Shown one piece after another: positions 8,834 through 16,665 of a stretch of DNA of 64,000 nucleotides; position 1 is the stretch's first letter; the number at the start of each line of letters is the position of its first letter. This DNA is from G963665925 sp050596425 (GTDB lineage: Bacteria > Bacillota > Clostridia > Peptostreptococcales > Acidaminobacteraceae), in contig NZ_CP192292.1 of NCBI RefSeq assembly GCF_050596425.1, forward strand, positions 4,216,001 to 4,280,000, given 5' to 3'. The translations under genes and the position numbers were made by a program. The notes beneath the pieces were generated by a model that did no database searches, was not told the origin of the DNA, and saw nothing but the letters and a program-made list of their open reading frames with translations.

Positions 8834-11515
8834 TTAGCTGGCGCCACAGCACTTCTTATATTTCTTACCGCTTCCACATGGGCAAGGATCATTTCGGCCA
8901 ACCTTGTTTTCCTTTTTTACTGGCGCTTGCTTTTTAGGTGTGCCGTCACCACCAGAAGTGCCTGTGATCTTAGCCACTTGCTCACGTTTTGCTTCTGTTC
9001 GGATGGTTACATGGTAGATATGTCTTACCGTGTCAACCTGTATATTATATGTCATTTCATTGAACATATCAAAACCTTCAATTTGATATGCTCTGACTGG
9101 ATCTTCCTGACCAACCGCTCTAAGACCTATACCCTGTTTTAACTGGTCCATGGCGTCAATATGGTCAATCCACTTTTCATCAACAACACGGAGCAGAATA
9201 ACCCGTTCAATTTCACGAAGTCTTTCCGTACCAACCTCTTCTTCTTTCATGGCATAGAGCTTGGCCGCTATCTCAAGAAGTTTTTCTTTTAAAGACTCCC
9301 GATCAAGGGCTTCAAGGTTATCAAACTTAAGTAGACCTTTTGGTAGAAATACTTGGTGCAGATAGTCTTCTAGGGACTTCAGATCCCACTCTTCAGCGTA
9401 TTCTGACTCAGATGTGTAAAGTTCAATGGATCTGTCAATAATGCTTTCAACCATTGAGTCCACTTCATCTTTGATGCTTTCACCATGAAGGACGCGGTTA
9501 CGCTCTCCATATATGATTTCACGTTGCTTATTCATAACATCATCGTACTGCAATACATGCTTACGAATACCGAAGTTTCGACCCTCAACTTTTTTCTGAG
9601 CGCCTTCGATAGACTTTGTCAGAATCCCTGCTTCAAGGGGCATATCGTCTTCCATACCAAGTTTATCAACCATAGCCTTGATATTGTCATTAACAAATAG
9701 GCGCATTAAGTCATCATCGAATGAAATGAAGAACTGTGATGACCCTGGATCGCCTTGACGTCCAGAACGACCACGGAGCTGATTATCTATACGACGGGAC
9801 TCGTGTCTTTCTGTACCGATAATATGAAGGCCACCTGCCTGCTTAACTTTTTCAGCTTCAGCATCTGTTACCGTTTTATATTCAGCAAATATTTCTTTGT
9901 ACTTATCTCTGGCCTCGTTGACTTCTGGATCTTCAAACTCAAGCGGACTTGTAACAAGGGCTAAAACTTCATCTGAATAGCCCTGCTTTGACATGTCGCG
10001 CTTGGCCATAAATTCTGGGTTACCCCCAAGAACGATATCCGTACCACGACCAGCCATGTTTGTTGCTATGGTTACCGCATTGAATCGACCAGCTTGGGAA
10101 ACAATTTCTGCTTCTCTCTCATGTTGCTTGGCATTTAAGACTTCATGCTTTATACCGCGCTTTTTGAGTAGGCTGGATAGATATTCAGAAGTTTCAATCG
10201 AAATGGTACCCACTAGGATTGGCTGTCCATGTTGATGTCTCTCTTCAATGTCTTTGATTACAGCACCAAATTTTCCATTTAATGATTTATAAACTGAATC
10301 TGGCATATCCAGTCTCTGGATCGGGCGGTTGGTTGGAACAACCACAACATCCATGCCATAGATGTGTTTAAATTCATCTTCTTCTGTCTTGGCTGTACCT
10401 GTCATACCAGACAGCTTGGTATACATTCTAAAGTAGTTTTGAAGTGTTATAGTTGCCAGTGTTTGGGACTCTTTACGCACTTCCATGTTCTCTTTGGCTT
10501 CAATAGCTTGGTGGAGACCATTTGAGTAACGACGTCCAAACATAAGACGGCCTGTAAACTCATCAACGATGACAACTTCGCCTTCCTTGACAACATAATC
10601 AACATCTTTTTTCATTAAGTATCTAGCTTTCAATGCCTGGTTGATATGGTGGGAAATTTCCATATTCTGCGGATCAGAAAGGTTTTCCAGGCTAAAGAAA
10701 CGTTCCGCTTTTTCCACGCCACCCTCATCTGTTAACACAACAGAATGGGCTTTCTCGTCAATGGAATAATCTTCTTCTCTTTTTAGCATTTGTACAAACG
10801 TGTCTGCCACCTTGTACAGGCTTGTTGATTTTGAGCCTTCACCCGAAATAATAAGAGGTGTTCTGGCTTCATCGACCAGAATAGAATCGACCTCATCCAC
10901 AATGGCGTAGTTGAGTGGTCTTTGTACCAGGTTTTCCTTGTAAATAGACATATTGTCGCGAAGATAGTCAAAACCGAATTCATTGTTTGTACCAAATGTT
11001 ATATCAGCCTGATATGCATCAACACGTTCTTGGCCACGTACACCATGAACAACACAACCAACCGTTAGACCTAGGAAGCTGTATAGTTTCCCCATCCAGT
11101 CGCGGTCACGTCGTGCCAGGTAGTCATTAACTGTGATCACATGGGCACCCTTGCCTTCAAGAGCGTTCAAGTACACCGGACAAGTCGCCGTTAAAGTTTT
11201 ACCTTCACCGGTTCTCATCTCAGCAATACGACCACCATGGAGTACAATACCACCCAGTAGCTGAACAGGATAATGTCTGAGGCCGAGTGTTCTAACAGCT
11301 GCTTCCCTAACAACAGCAAAGGCTTCATTTAGAAGGTCATCTGTCGTCTCACCAGAAGCCAGTCTTTTTTTGAATTCGTCTGTTTTTGCTCGTAAAGCAT
11401 CATCAGACAGGGCCTGCATTTGCGGCTCAAGTGCTTCAATTTCAGCAACTTGTTTCATAAGCCGCTTCACTTCCCTGTCATTGTCACTTCCAAATAATTT
11501 TTCTAAAAATCGCAT
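8834..11515 (-). CDS. secA: Preprotein translocase ATPase SecA
   Basis: Motor ATPase that drives secretory proteins through SecYEG, 893 residues, full length. Seen in the sequence: the first nucleotide-binding domain with Walker A MRTGEGKT and DEVDSILVDEARTPLI. Then come the preprotein cross-linking region, the second ATPase half with TNMAGRGTDIVLGG and RGRSGRQGDPG, and a C-terminal zinc-binding SEC-C tail CPCGSGKKYKKCC. The start is supported by GAAGGGACGATAAAC. It lies about 95 bases before prfB, a common secA-prfB order in Firmicutes, so the two may share a transcript. Its long structured leader suggests translational control. Confidence 0.98.
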   Translation of the reverse strand: MRFLEKLFGSDNDREVKRLMKQVAEIEALEPQMQALSDDALRAKTDEFKKRLASGETTDDLLNEAFAVVREAAVRTLGLRHYPVQLLGGIVLHGGRIAEMRTGEGKTLTATCPVYLNALEGKGAHVITVNDYLARRDRDWMGKLYSFLGLTVGCVVHGVRGQERVDAYQADITFGTNNEFGFDYLRDNMSIYKENLVQRPLNYAIVDEVDSILVDEARTPLIISGEGSKSTSLYKVADTFVQMLKREEDYSIDEKAHSVVLTDEGGVEKAERFFSLENLSDPQNMEISHHINQALKARYLMKKDVDYVVKEGEVVIVDEFTGRLMFGRRYSNGLHQAIEAKENMEVRKESQTLATITLQNYFRMYTKLSGMTGTAKTEEDEFKHIYGMDVVVVPTNRPIQRLDMPDSVYKSLNGKFGAVIKDIEERHQHGQPILVGTISIETSEYLSSLLKKRGIKHEVLNAKQHEREAEIVSQAGRFNAVTIATNMAGRGTDIVLGGNPEFMAKRDMSKQGYSDEVLALVTSPLEFEDPEVNEARDKYKEIFAEYKTVTDAEAEKVKQAGGLHIIGTERHESRRIDNQLRGRSGRQGDPGSSQFFISFDDDLMRLFVNDNIKAMVDKLGMEDDMPLEAGILTKSIEGAQKKVEGRNFGIRKHVLQYDDVMNKQREIIYGERNRVLHGESIKDEVDSMVESIIDRSIELYTSESEYAEEWDLKSLEDYLHQVFLPKGLLKFDNLEALDRESLKEKLLEIAAKLYAMKEEEVGTERLREIERVILLRVVDEKWIDHIDAMDQLKQGIGLRAVGQEDPVRAYQIEGFDMFNEMTYNIQVDTVRHIYHVTIRTEAKREQVAKITGTSGGDGTPKKQAPVKKENKVGRNDPCPCGSGKKYKKCCGAS

Positions 11516-11620
11516 GTTTATCGTCCCTTCGTTTCCCGGAGCATTCAGGAAATCTGCCTAGGGACTGCTTGAGCAGTCTATTTCGCCTATGGTAGATTTC
11601 TTGAGTGTTCCGGGATATAT

Positions 11621-11662
11621 TCATATCCCGCTGCTCATGATTCGGTGACTTTTCACGGGCAT
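11621..11662 (-). CDS. Possible 13-codon upstream ORF in secA leader
   Basis: ATG at 11660-11662 opens a frame reading MPVKSHRIMSSGI and then TGA. Its stop codon lies inside or next to hairpin arm 1 of the leader. A ribosome finishing here would cover arm 1 and free arm 2 for the long helix next to the secA ribosome site. The ribosome site is weak (GTAGAGA directly upstream), so translation is uncertain. The functional idea is by analogy with secM in enteric bacteria. No sequence similarity is claimed. Confidence 0.3.
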   Translation of the reverse strand: MPVKSHRIMSSGI

Positions 11663-11693
11663 TCTCTACTTATTTTTTGTATAGCCTGACTGG

Positions 11694-11725
11694 TTTGTAA
11701 GGATTAGAAATCTAATCCTTACAAA
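11694..11725 (-). repeat. 32-base palindrome at the secA transcription start
   Basis: Arms TTTGTAAGGATTAGA and TCTAATCCTTACAAA flank a 2-base centre and form a near-perfect palindrome. It starts about six bases after the predicted -10 box, so it covers +1. It could be an operator or a 5' stem-loop that stabilises the mRNA. Confidence 0.6.
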
Positions 11726-11730
11726 TATAT

Positions 11731-11736
11731 ATTATA
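11731..11736 (-). promoter_or_regulatory. Extended -10 box of secA promoter
   Basis: The minus strand reads TGCTATAAT, a perfect TATAAT with the extended TGn element. No good -35 box is seen at the proper distance, as is usual for extended -10 promoters. Confidence 0.6.
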
Positions 11737-11824
11737 GCATACTGTAAATCCACTCTATGTTAGAACTTAGTGACATATTCATGAATAAACTGTGAATTCA
11801 GTAAGTCACTATACAATGAAAAAA

Positions 11825-11842
11825 GAACCCGCAAGCGGATTC
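11825..11842 (-). terminator. Intrinsic terminator of the DUF5317/HD-GYP operon
   Basis: Minus-strand stem GAATCCGC / GCGGGTTC (one G-T pair) with a tight loop, followed by TTTTTTC. It lies about 80 bases after the last DUF5317 stop codon. Confidence 0.8.
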
Positions 11843-11923
11843 TCTTTTCAGTATGTAAGCGATTTATCGAATCATGTATATCATTTTCCACTGGAAATGA
11901 ACACATGATTTTAACGTTTTTAA

Positions 11924-12517
11924 TTAATACCTTGATTTATATGAGTATTTCACCATTGAACCCGCCGCTCGGTAGAAAACTTTTTTCATTTCACCTTGTA
12001 CAAGAATAACCACGCCCACCATTAAAAAAATATCTCCTATGGAGAGCACTTTTGCAAATGGATACATATCAGGTAATGGAATAAACTTGCCTAAATATCT
12101 TGAAAAATCTACAACGCTTTCCATATTTACATAATTTATAAGCGATCCATCCTGAATGGTTTCTATGACACCGTGCAGTCCAGCATATTCAAGACCTTTA
12201 AAATCAATTGGCATTTTAAAACCGTTCATACCCACAGCAACAAGATTCATAATCGTTCCTGCAATAATAAACCAAATGCCGCTTTTATCCAGGTTCATAA
12301 AGAGAACCATAACCATTAAACACATGGCCACAAATGGCATGTAAATTAAATACTCCATAAAAACATTCGCACGCGAAAGAAAAATTGGTGATATTTGTGT
12401 TAAAAATGCTATGATGACGAGCCAAAGCCCTTTAAACTGCGTATCGCCTAAGCTTGTTAAGCGCCCTTTCCTCAGTTTGCCAATGGCAACGCCGAGTATT
12501 ACGGCTTCTAAAAACAC
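11924..12517 (-). CDS. DUF5317-family membrane protein
   Basis: Integral membrane protein of about 197 residues with roughly five hydrophobic helices. It resembles the DUF5317 family of Firmicutes, whose function is unknown. Landmarks are the early GKLRKGRL stretch, the central NxGxxxNxxAVGxNGFKMPI segment and a conserved C-terminal LSIGDIFLMVG turn. An ATG at 12523 is only one base from AAGGAGGG. The GTG six bases further on has proper spacing, so I take that as start. It is the last gene of the operon before the terminator and a paralogue of the broken gene upstream. I cannot assign a function. Confidence 0.75.
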   Translation of the reverse strand: MFLEAVILGVAIGKLRKGRLTSLGDTQFKGLWLVIIAFLTQISPIFLSRANVFMEYLIYMPFVAMCLMVMVLFMNLDKSGIWFIIAGTIMNLVAVGMNGFKMPIDFKGLEYAGLHGVIETIQDGSLINYVNMESVVDFSRYLGKFIPLPDMYPFAKVLSIGDIFLMVGVVILVQGEMKKVFYRAAGSMVKYSYKSRY

Positions 12518-12574
12518 GAACATCCCTCCTTGGTGTGCGGCTGTAAATGCTAGAAATGAATGAGTCCATATTCA

Positions 12575-13154
12575 TTATACAGAAAAATACTTGGTATGAC
12601 CAGCTTTCATCCCCTTAAATATAAGTAAAATTACACCTAGGTCAATAAAAACGTCCCCTAAACTAATTGTTTTAGGAAATGGCCACGGCGGCGGAATGGC
12701 AATGACATCCGCTAAAATTGTGAACGATGTTTCATGGGTTATAAGAGCATGAGCAAACACTTCACCATTTTTTAAGGCCGCAAGCACTGTATCATATCCA
12801 TGCTCTAGACCCAAAGCTGGATCAACTGGCATATAGCCAAAATTGGCCAAAATAACAGTAAAATTCATAACTGACCCTAGAAAAATCATATTCATACCTG
12901 GAAGCTTTAAATTCCTGTAGAAAAAAAAGCAAAGAAGCGCGTTGACTATGATTTCAATAAGTAAGGTTAAGGCATCCATGTGACTCATAAAAAAAAGGCC
13001 ACTTGTGTTTGACCATAAGCTCCCCTAGACTTTCTAGGGCAAAGGCTACAATTGGTATATAAATATAGGCTATTTTCAGTCTGGCTAGATTTTCAAAACG
13101 CCCCTTGAAAAGAAGTCCCAATAAACTAGCTATTAGAAGTGTTTCAACCAGCAT
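12575..13154 (-). pseudogene. DUF5317-family membrane protein, frameshifted at a T8 tract
   Basis: The first DUF5317 paralogue of the operon is split in two frames. The N-terminal frame (from the ATG at 13154, preceded by GGAGGCGCTTT) reads MLVETLLIASLLGLLFKGRF and runs to KHKWPFFYESHG before stopping. The C-terminal part continues in another frame as MSHMDALTLLIEIIVNALL through NFGYMPVDPA to ISLGDVFIDLGVILL. The junction is a run of eight T on the minus strand (12989-12996), and removing one T restores a single 192-residue protein. It may be a mutation, slippage-tolerant expression, phase variation or a sequencing error. Its start overlaps the HD-GYP stop codon, so translation is coupled. 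Confidence 0.75.
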
Positions 13155-14418
13155 AAAGCGCCTCCGTGGTTTGACTGATATTCAGGTCTAAAAAGACATC
13201 CACAACCTCTGGGTGGAACTGCGAACCAGATGCGCTTCTAATAATTTCAACAGCCGCTTCATGGCTCATGGCCTTTCTATATGACTGATCAGAGGTCATG
13301 GCGTCATAAGCATCTGCTACAGCTATTATGGCCGACTCAATAGGAAGCTGATCCCCATTGATACTGTCTGGATAACCGTTGCCATCAAATCGTTCATGAT
13401 GGTAGCGGATAATAACCGACACCCTCTGTAAAGCGGCCACATCTTTAATGATGTTGGCCCCTATTTCTGGGTGTTGCTGAACTTCATAGAACTCTTTAAA
13501 ATCAAGCTTCCCTGGCTTATTGAGAACTTCATCCTTTATGCCGATCTTACCTATATCGTGAAGTAAAGCGGCTGTTTTAACCGTTTCGATTTCCTTTGGT
13601 GAAAGATTCAATTGCTCTGCAATTTTCACAGAGTACTCAGCCACTCTGTGGGAGTGCCCATTGGTGTACTCATCTTTGGCATCAAGGGCATTTGACAAGG
13701 TTCTGATCGTTTCAAAGTACATTTTTTTCATTTCTATATACATAGAGAAAGAGTATCTTGCCAGTAGCAAGGGGCCAAATATAAGGCTGGCAAAAAACCA
13801 ACCGTAGGTTTTATAAGAAAACAACATGAGTATGCCTATGGGGGCTATGGCTGCAAAATTGTGCAGACACCACAGTTGTTCTTGTACAACCACCCAGAAC
13901 CGTCTTTCTTGTAGTATAGAAAACAACTTTGAATAAATGATCAAATTGAAAAAGACGTATCCACAAAATGTGCCCAGTATCCCAAACACGCTCAGATCAA
14001 TAAAGCTGGGAGTGGGAGCAATTTGAGTGAAGAATTTACCTGCCACCCCACCCGCTAGAGCTGAAATGGCGTAAGCAGATCCATTAAAATACCGTTTATA
14101 AAACGAGGTGTTGAATATGTGCTTCAGCTCACCATCTTCGGAATAAATCTTTAGCATTGTACCAAGTGTCAATACGACTGCAGCAATGAATGGATCAAAT
14201 AGTAAAATTGCTGCCATACCAATGGCAAAGCCTATAGACACATAGGAATTGTCCCCAAGCGGTATGATCATGGACTCGGCAATTGCTGAAAGAACTACAA
14301 AAAATAGGAACTCAAGCCAGTTCCCATTTCTATACTGCATATATACGCCTGTTAATATAGCGACTGTGCCTATTGCATTGATGAGGTGAGTGTATTGTAG
14401 TAGTTTTTTCTCATTCAT
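13144..14418 (-). CDS. Membrane-anchored HD-GYP phosphohydrolase
   Basis: Predicted cyclic di-GMP phosphodiesterase of about 424 residues. The first 220 residues form about seven membrane helices resembling an integral sensing module. A complete HD-GYP domain follows (about 240-410) with HSHRVAEYSVKIA, the metal-binding HDIGKIGI and HHERFDGNGYPD. The apparent upstream start at 14433 is a TTG without ribosome site. GGGAG lies eight bases before the ATG at 14418, which I use. The gene follows a 26-residue peptide ORF by 63 bases and overlaps the next gene. The sensor module probably perceives a membrane or external cue, conceivably the neighbouring peptide. Confidence 0.9.
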   Translation of the reverse strand: MNEKKLLQYTHLINAIGTVAILTGVYMQYRNGNWLEFLFFVVLSAIAESMIIPLGDNSYVSIGFAIGMAAILLFDPFIAAVVLTLGTMLKIYSEDGELKHIFNTSFYKRYFNGSAYAISALAGGVAGKFFTQIAPTPSFIDLSVFGILGTFCGYVFFNLIIYSKLFSILQERRFWVVVQEQLWCLHNFAAIAPIGILMLFSYKTYGWFFASLIFGPLLLARYSFSMYIEMKKMYFETIRTLSNALDAKDEYTNGHSHRVAEYSVKIAEQLNLSPKEIETVKTAALLHDIGKIGIKDEVLNKPGKLDFKEFYEVQQHPEIGANIIKDVAALQRVSVIIRYHHERFDGNGYPDSINGDQLPIESAIIAVADAYDAMTSDQSYRKAMSHEAAVEIIRSASGSQFHPEVVDVFLDLNISQTTEALYAG

Positions 14419-14481
14419 TGCTATATCTCCCAAAAATAAATCGAGCCGACGCTGAAATTTTCGCTCTTACGAGCCTAGTGA

Positions 14482-14562
14482 TTACTTCCAGCCGAAGTTT
14501 GCGCCACCAGCAAGTACCAGTGATAATAGAGACATGAACATAACCATAAGTCTTCTTTTCAT
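14482..14562 (-). CDS. 26-residue hydrophobic peptide upstream of HD-GYP gene
   Basis: Short ORF with a very strong ribosome site, AAGGGGG eight bases before ATG. The peptide starts MKRR, has a 14-residue hydrophobic core (LMVMFMSLLSLVLA) and ends GGANFGWK. That is the layout of a signal peptide with a short polar tail, or of a short exported pheromone. It is followed after 63 bases by the membrane HD-GYP gene and preceded by a leader with nested inverted repeats. I recognise no family. It could be a signalling peptide, a small membrane regulator of the HD-GYP protein or a translational leader. The coding call rests on the ribosome site and composition only. Confidence 0.6.
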   Translation of the reverse strand: MKRRLMVMFMSLLSLVLAGGANFGWK

Positions 14563-14667
14563 GATGAAAACCCCCTTGTTATTTGTCTCTGCCTGCTTCG
14601 CTAGTCATAACAGGATAATTTCGCTACGCTATCCTCTTCTATGCAGAGGTTGTTTGTTGCGTCGGCT

Positions 14668-15297
14668 CTACTTCACTAGCTTTGCAATGCGTCTATTGAG
14701 GGCGTCAAGGGTCGCTCTTACGAGGGCCTCTTTTTCATCGCCCCTTACAATAGCTGAACCAATATGTATTTCTTCCGTAAAACCATTGAGGGCACATAGA
14801 GCCACATTATAGACCTCTGTTCCACCAAGTTTTACAGCCTTAAAATCTTCTAAAACAACCCCTTGCTTTGCACCAAAAAGCTCATTGAGGCTATTCAGTG
14901 TGGCTTCTACAACCAATCTTTTTGAGTTTCTTGTTGTGTGCATGCCATTCATTTTTCCTATATAGGCTCTTTCATCATGGCGCAGGGTAACTTTCACTTC
15001 TGCCTGGGCATCTGAACCAATTAAGTACTTAACTTCATCAACTTGAATTCTTCCCATTGTTCTTTCAGGTGGGTCCATTTCAATTTGTGCTATTGAGATT
15101 AGTTTTCGATCTATGACATCACCGAATTTTGCAGCGTAGATAGACTGCACATCACGGCTGATTTGCTTAGGATGTCGCGACTGATCTGTCAACACATGGA
15201 TTTCTCGCATGGTGCTTTCATCAGTAATAATATTGGCATTTATAACGCCCGACAACTTTCGTATGGTATTTTGAAACTCTTCTTTACGCTCTATCAT
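14668..15297 (-). CDS. Unknown cytosolic protein, first gene of HD-GYP/DUF5317 operon
   Basis: Unrecognised soluble protein of 209 residues. AGGGGG lies about ten bases before the ATG at 15297 (MIERKEEFQNTIRKL). An upstream GTG at 15339 lacks a ribosome site. The sequence looks like two alpha/beta halves. Around residue 40-80 is RHPKQISRDVQSIYAAKFGD followed by DRKLISIAQI. The second half (about 95-209) contains two similar blocks ending VVEATLNSLNELFG and LVRATLDALNRRIAK, which suggests a duplicated small-molecule or regulatory fold. There are no membrane segments or catalytic motifs. It sits 105 bases before the peptide ORF on the same strand. Confidence 0.75.
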   Translation of the reverse strand: MIERKEEFQNTIRKLSGVINANIITDESTMREIHVLTDQSRHPKQISRDVQSIYAAKFGDVIDRKLISIAQIEMDPPERTMGRIQVDEVKYLIGSDAQAEVKVTLRHDERAYIGKMNGMHTTRNSKRLVVEATLNSLNELFGAKQGVVLEDFKAVKLGGTEVYNVALCALNGFTEEIHIGSAIVRGDEKEALVRATLDALNRRIAKLVK

Positions 15298-15629
15298 ATC
15301 AGGCCGTCCCCCTAGATTTAACACAAAGCTTGATTTCACTCAGTTTTGTTAATGTCACTTGAAAATCCGATTGTCTATAACTTAAGCCACACACTTATAA
15401 ATCATTATAAGCGCTTTGAAACATACAGCACGGTGTGATCATAAGGCTCAATACAGTTTTTCCAAGCCACTCAGCTATAACCATTGTACCAGATTGGGGA
15501 ATTTATTACGATAGGTATATATTATTAGTTTTCGACTTAATTCGTCATTTTCCTAGGGCTGCTTTTGCTTACTTATGCCTTGTTATACCTTACACTTCCT
15601 TCAAATTGAGTTTACTCCAAAAAATTGAA
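15298..15629 (-). other. Intergenic leader region upstream of the 209-residue orphan gene
   Basis: It contains a possible extended -10 (TGGTACAAT on the minus strand near 15487-15495) about 190 bases before the gene. The intervening leader has a small inverted repeat (CTTATAA / TTATAAG, near 15390-15410). No known riboswitch was recognised and there is no convincing ORF. Confidence 0.4.
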
Positions 15630-15653
15630 AAGGAGCTGTTAAAACAGCTCCTT
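15630..15653 (-). terminator. Intrinsic terminator of hpf
   Basis: Perfect AAGGAGCTGTT / AACAGCTCCTT stem with a two-base loop. On the minus strand it is followed by TTCAATTTTTTGG, 46 bases past the hpf stop codon. Confidence 0.85.
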
Positions 15654-15698
15654 AATTATCAGTCCTTTGCTTGTTATCATTGCTTTATTGTGATGATC

Positions 15699-16238
15699 TT
15701 ATTCCATATTTTCTGGTTCAATAAGACCAAACTTTCCGTCTTTTCTAGCATATACAACATTCATTTCTTCTGTATCTCTATTTCTAAAAACAAAGAAGTT
15801 ATGTCCAAGGAGTTCCATCTGCATTGCTGCTTCTTCCGGATCCATTGGTTTCATAAAGAACTTCTTATTCCTCACGATTTGTGGACCATCTGCTTCAGTA
15901 TTTTCAGCATTTGGGATTTCTTCAAAACGAATCGTTTCATGGCCGCGATAGCGCTTTTCCAGTTTCGTCTTATGCTTTGAAATCTGTCTTGCCAATTTGT
16001 CAATTGCCATATCAATGGACGACTCCATATTGCCTGATCTTTCTTCAGCTCTAATGGTCGTACCTTGTTTTAGTGGAATGGTAATTTCAACAATTTGGTC
16101 TGCTTTTTGATGACTAAAAGTAGCATGGACTTCAATATCGCTGTTGAAGTATCTCTCGAACTTGGTTAGCTTTTTCTCTACCTGTTCTACCAGCGAGTCT
16201 CTGACATGCATGTTTCGGCCAGTTACGATTACTTTCAT
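15699..16238 (-). CDS. hpf: Ribosome hibernation promoting factor, long form
   Basis: Long HPF dimerises ribosomes into inactive 100S particles in stationary phase. The 179-residue protein has the N-terminal S30AE/RaiA domain (about 1-100, MKVIVTGRNMHVRDSLVE, then MDMAIDKLARQI) and the C-terminal dimerisation domain (about 120-179, with KKFFMKPMDPEEAAMQMELLGHNFFVFRN), typical of Firmicutes. I use the ATG at 16238, preceded by GGAAGGAGCTGACTAT. The GTG six codons upstream is part of the ribosome site. A hairpin with a U tract lies in the leader. Confidence 0.97.
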   Translation of the reverse strand: MKVIVTGRNMHVRDSLVEQVEKKLTKFERYFNSDIEVHATFSHQKADQIVEITIPLKQGTTIRAEERSGNMESSIDMAIDKLARQISKHKTKLEKRYRGHETIRFEEIPNAENTEADGPQIVRNKKFFMKPMDPEEAAMQMELLGHNFFVFRNRDTEEMNVVYARKDGKFGLIEPENME

Positions 16239-16665
16239 ATAGTCAGCTCCTTCCACTATAACCCTGAACTTTTATTTTTCTAATCGGATTTTCCGACTGG
16301 AATGTCAGGAAGTATAAATATTAAAAATCAGGCAAATTTCTTGGGCCTGACCGGTTTGTGAAAATGTATAATCTATGTTGGTTAAAACGCCTCCTTTGCT
16401 GACTTTGTATATTAATCATACCCGACAAAAAATGAAGTAAACACACCTTTGAAGATTTTTCTAAGGTGTGCTCACATTTTCAATCCTTATTTGGTTAATT
16501 CTTTGTTATGAATTACCCCTATGAAAATAAATCTCCGCAACAGTCTTTTCCACTATGGCCTTCAGACACTTATGTATATACAAGTGCATATGACTTTCAT
16601 GGTCAAAACTGTATTGTTGTTTTACATTTTTCTATATAGGTCTCATATAGACTGCGATTTTGATT
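16239..16665 (-). other. hpf leader and intergenic region
   Basis: On the minus strand a stem TCAGGC / GCCTGA followed by TTTTTAA (16328-16350) looks like an intrinsic terminator, about 90 bases before the hpf start codon. A second inverted repeat, ACACCTT / AAGGTGT, lies at about 16441-16467 with a T-rich tail and probably ends the upstream gene. AAGGAGG near 16390 has no start codon at the right distance. It could be a transcription attenuator in the hpf leader or the end of an upstream transcript. Confidence 0.45.

Larger units (their letters stand above)
11516..11725 (-). promoter_or_regulatory. Structured secA leader with mutually exclusive hairpins
   Basis: About 210 bases of leader lie between the predicted start site and the secA ATG. 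Read on the minus strand, arm 1 (CGGGATAT, from 11630) can pair with arm 2 (ATATCCCG, to 11611). Arm 2 extended (TCCCGGAACACTCAAGAAAT, from 11615) can instead pair with arm 3 (ATTTCCTGAATGCTCCGGGA, to 11534) in a 25-base helix with four A/C mismatches. That helix encloses a perfect inner hairpin, GACTGC TTGA GCAGTC on the plus strand. Arm 3 ends a few bases before the secA Shine-Dalgarno. Known riboswitch consensuses were not recognised. Confidence 0.6.

Noticed and set aside
11683..16359. Shared 15-mer GCCTGAC[TC]GGTTTGT in the secA and hpf leaders (11683 and 16344)
   Set aside because: One mismatch over 15 bases is expected many times by chance in 64 kb; the flanking sequences do not match, so a common regulatory element is not supported.
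16239..16440. raiA-motif RNA upstream of hpf
   Set aside because: Position would fit, but I could not recognise the conserved core; only a simple terminator-like hairpin is supported.
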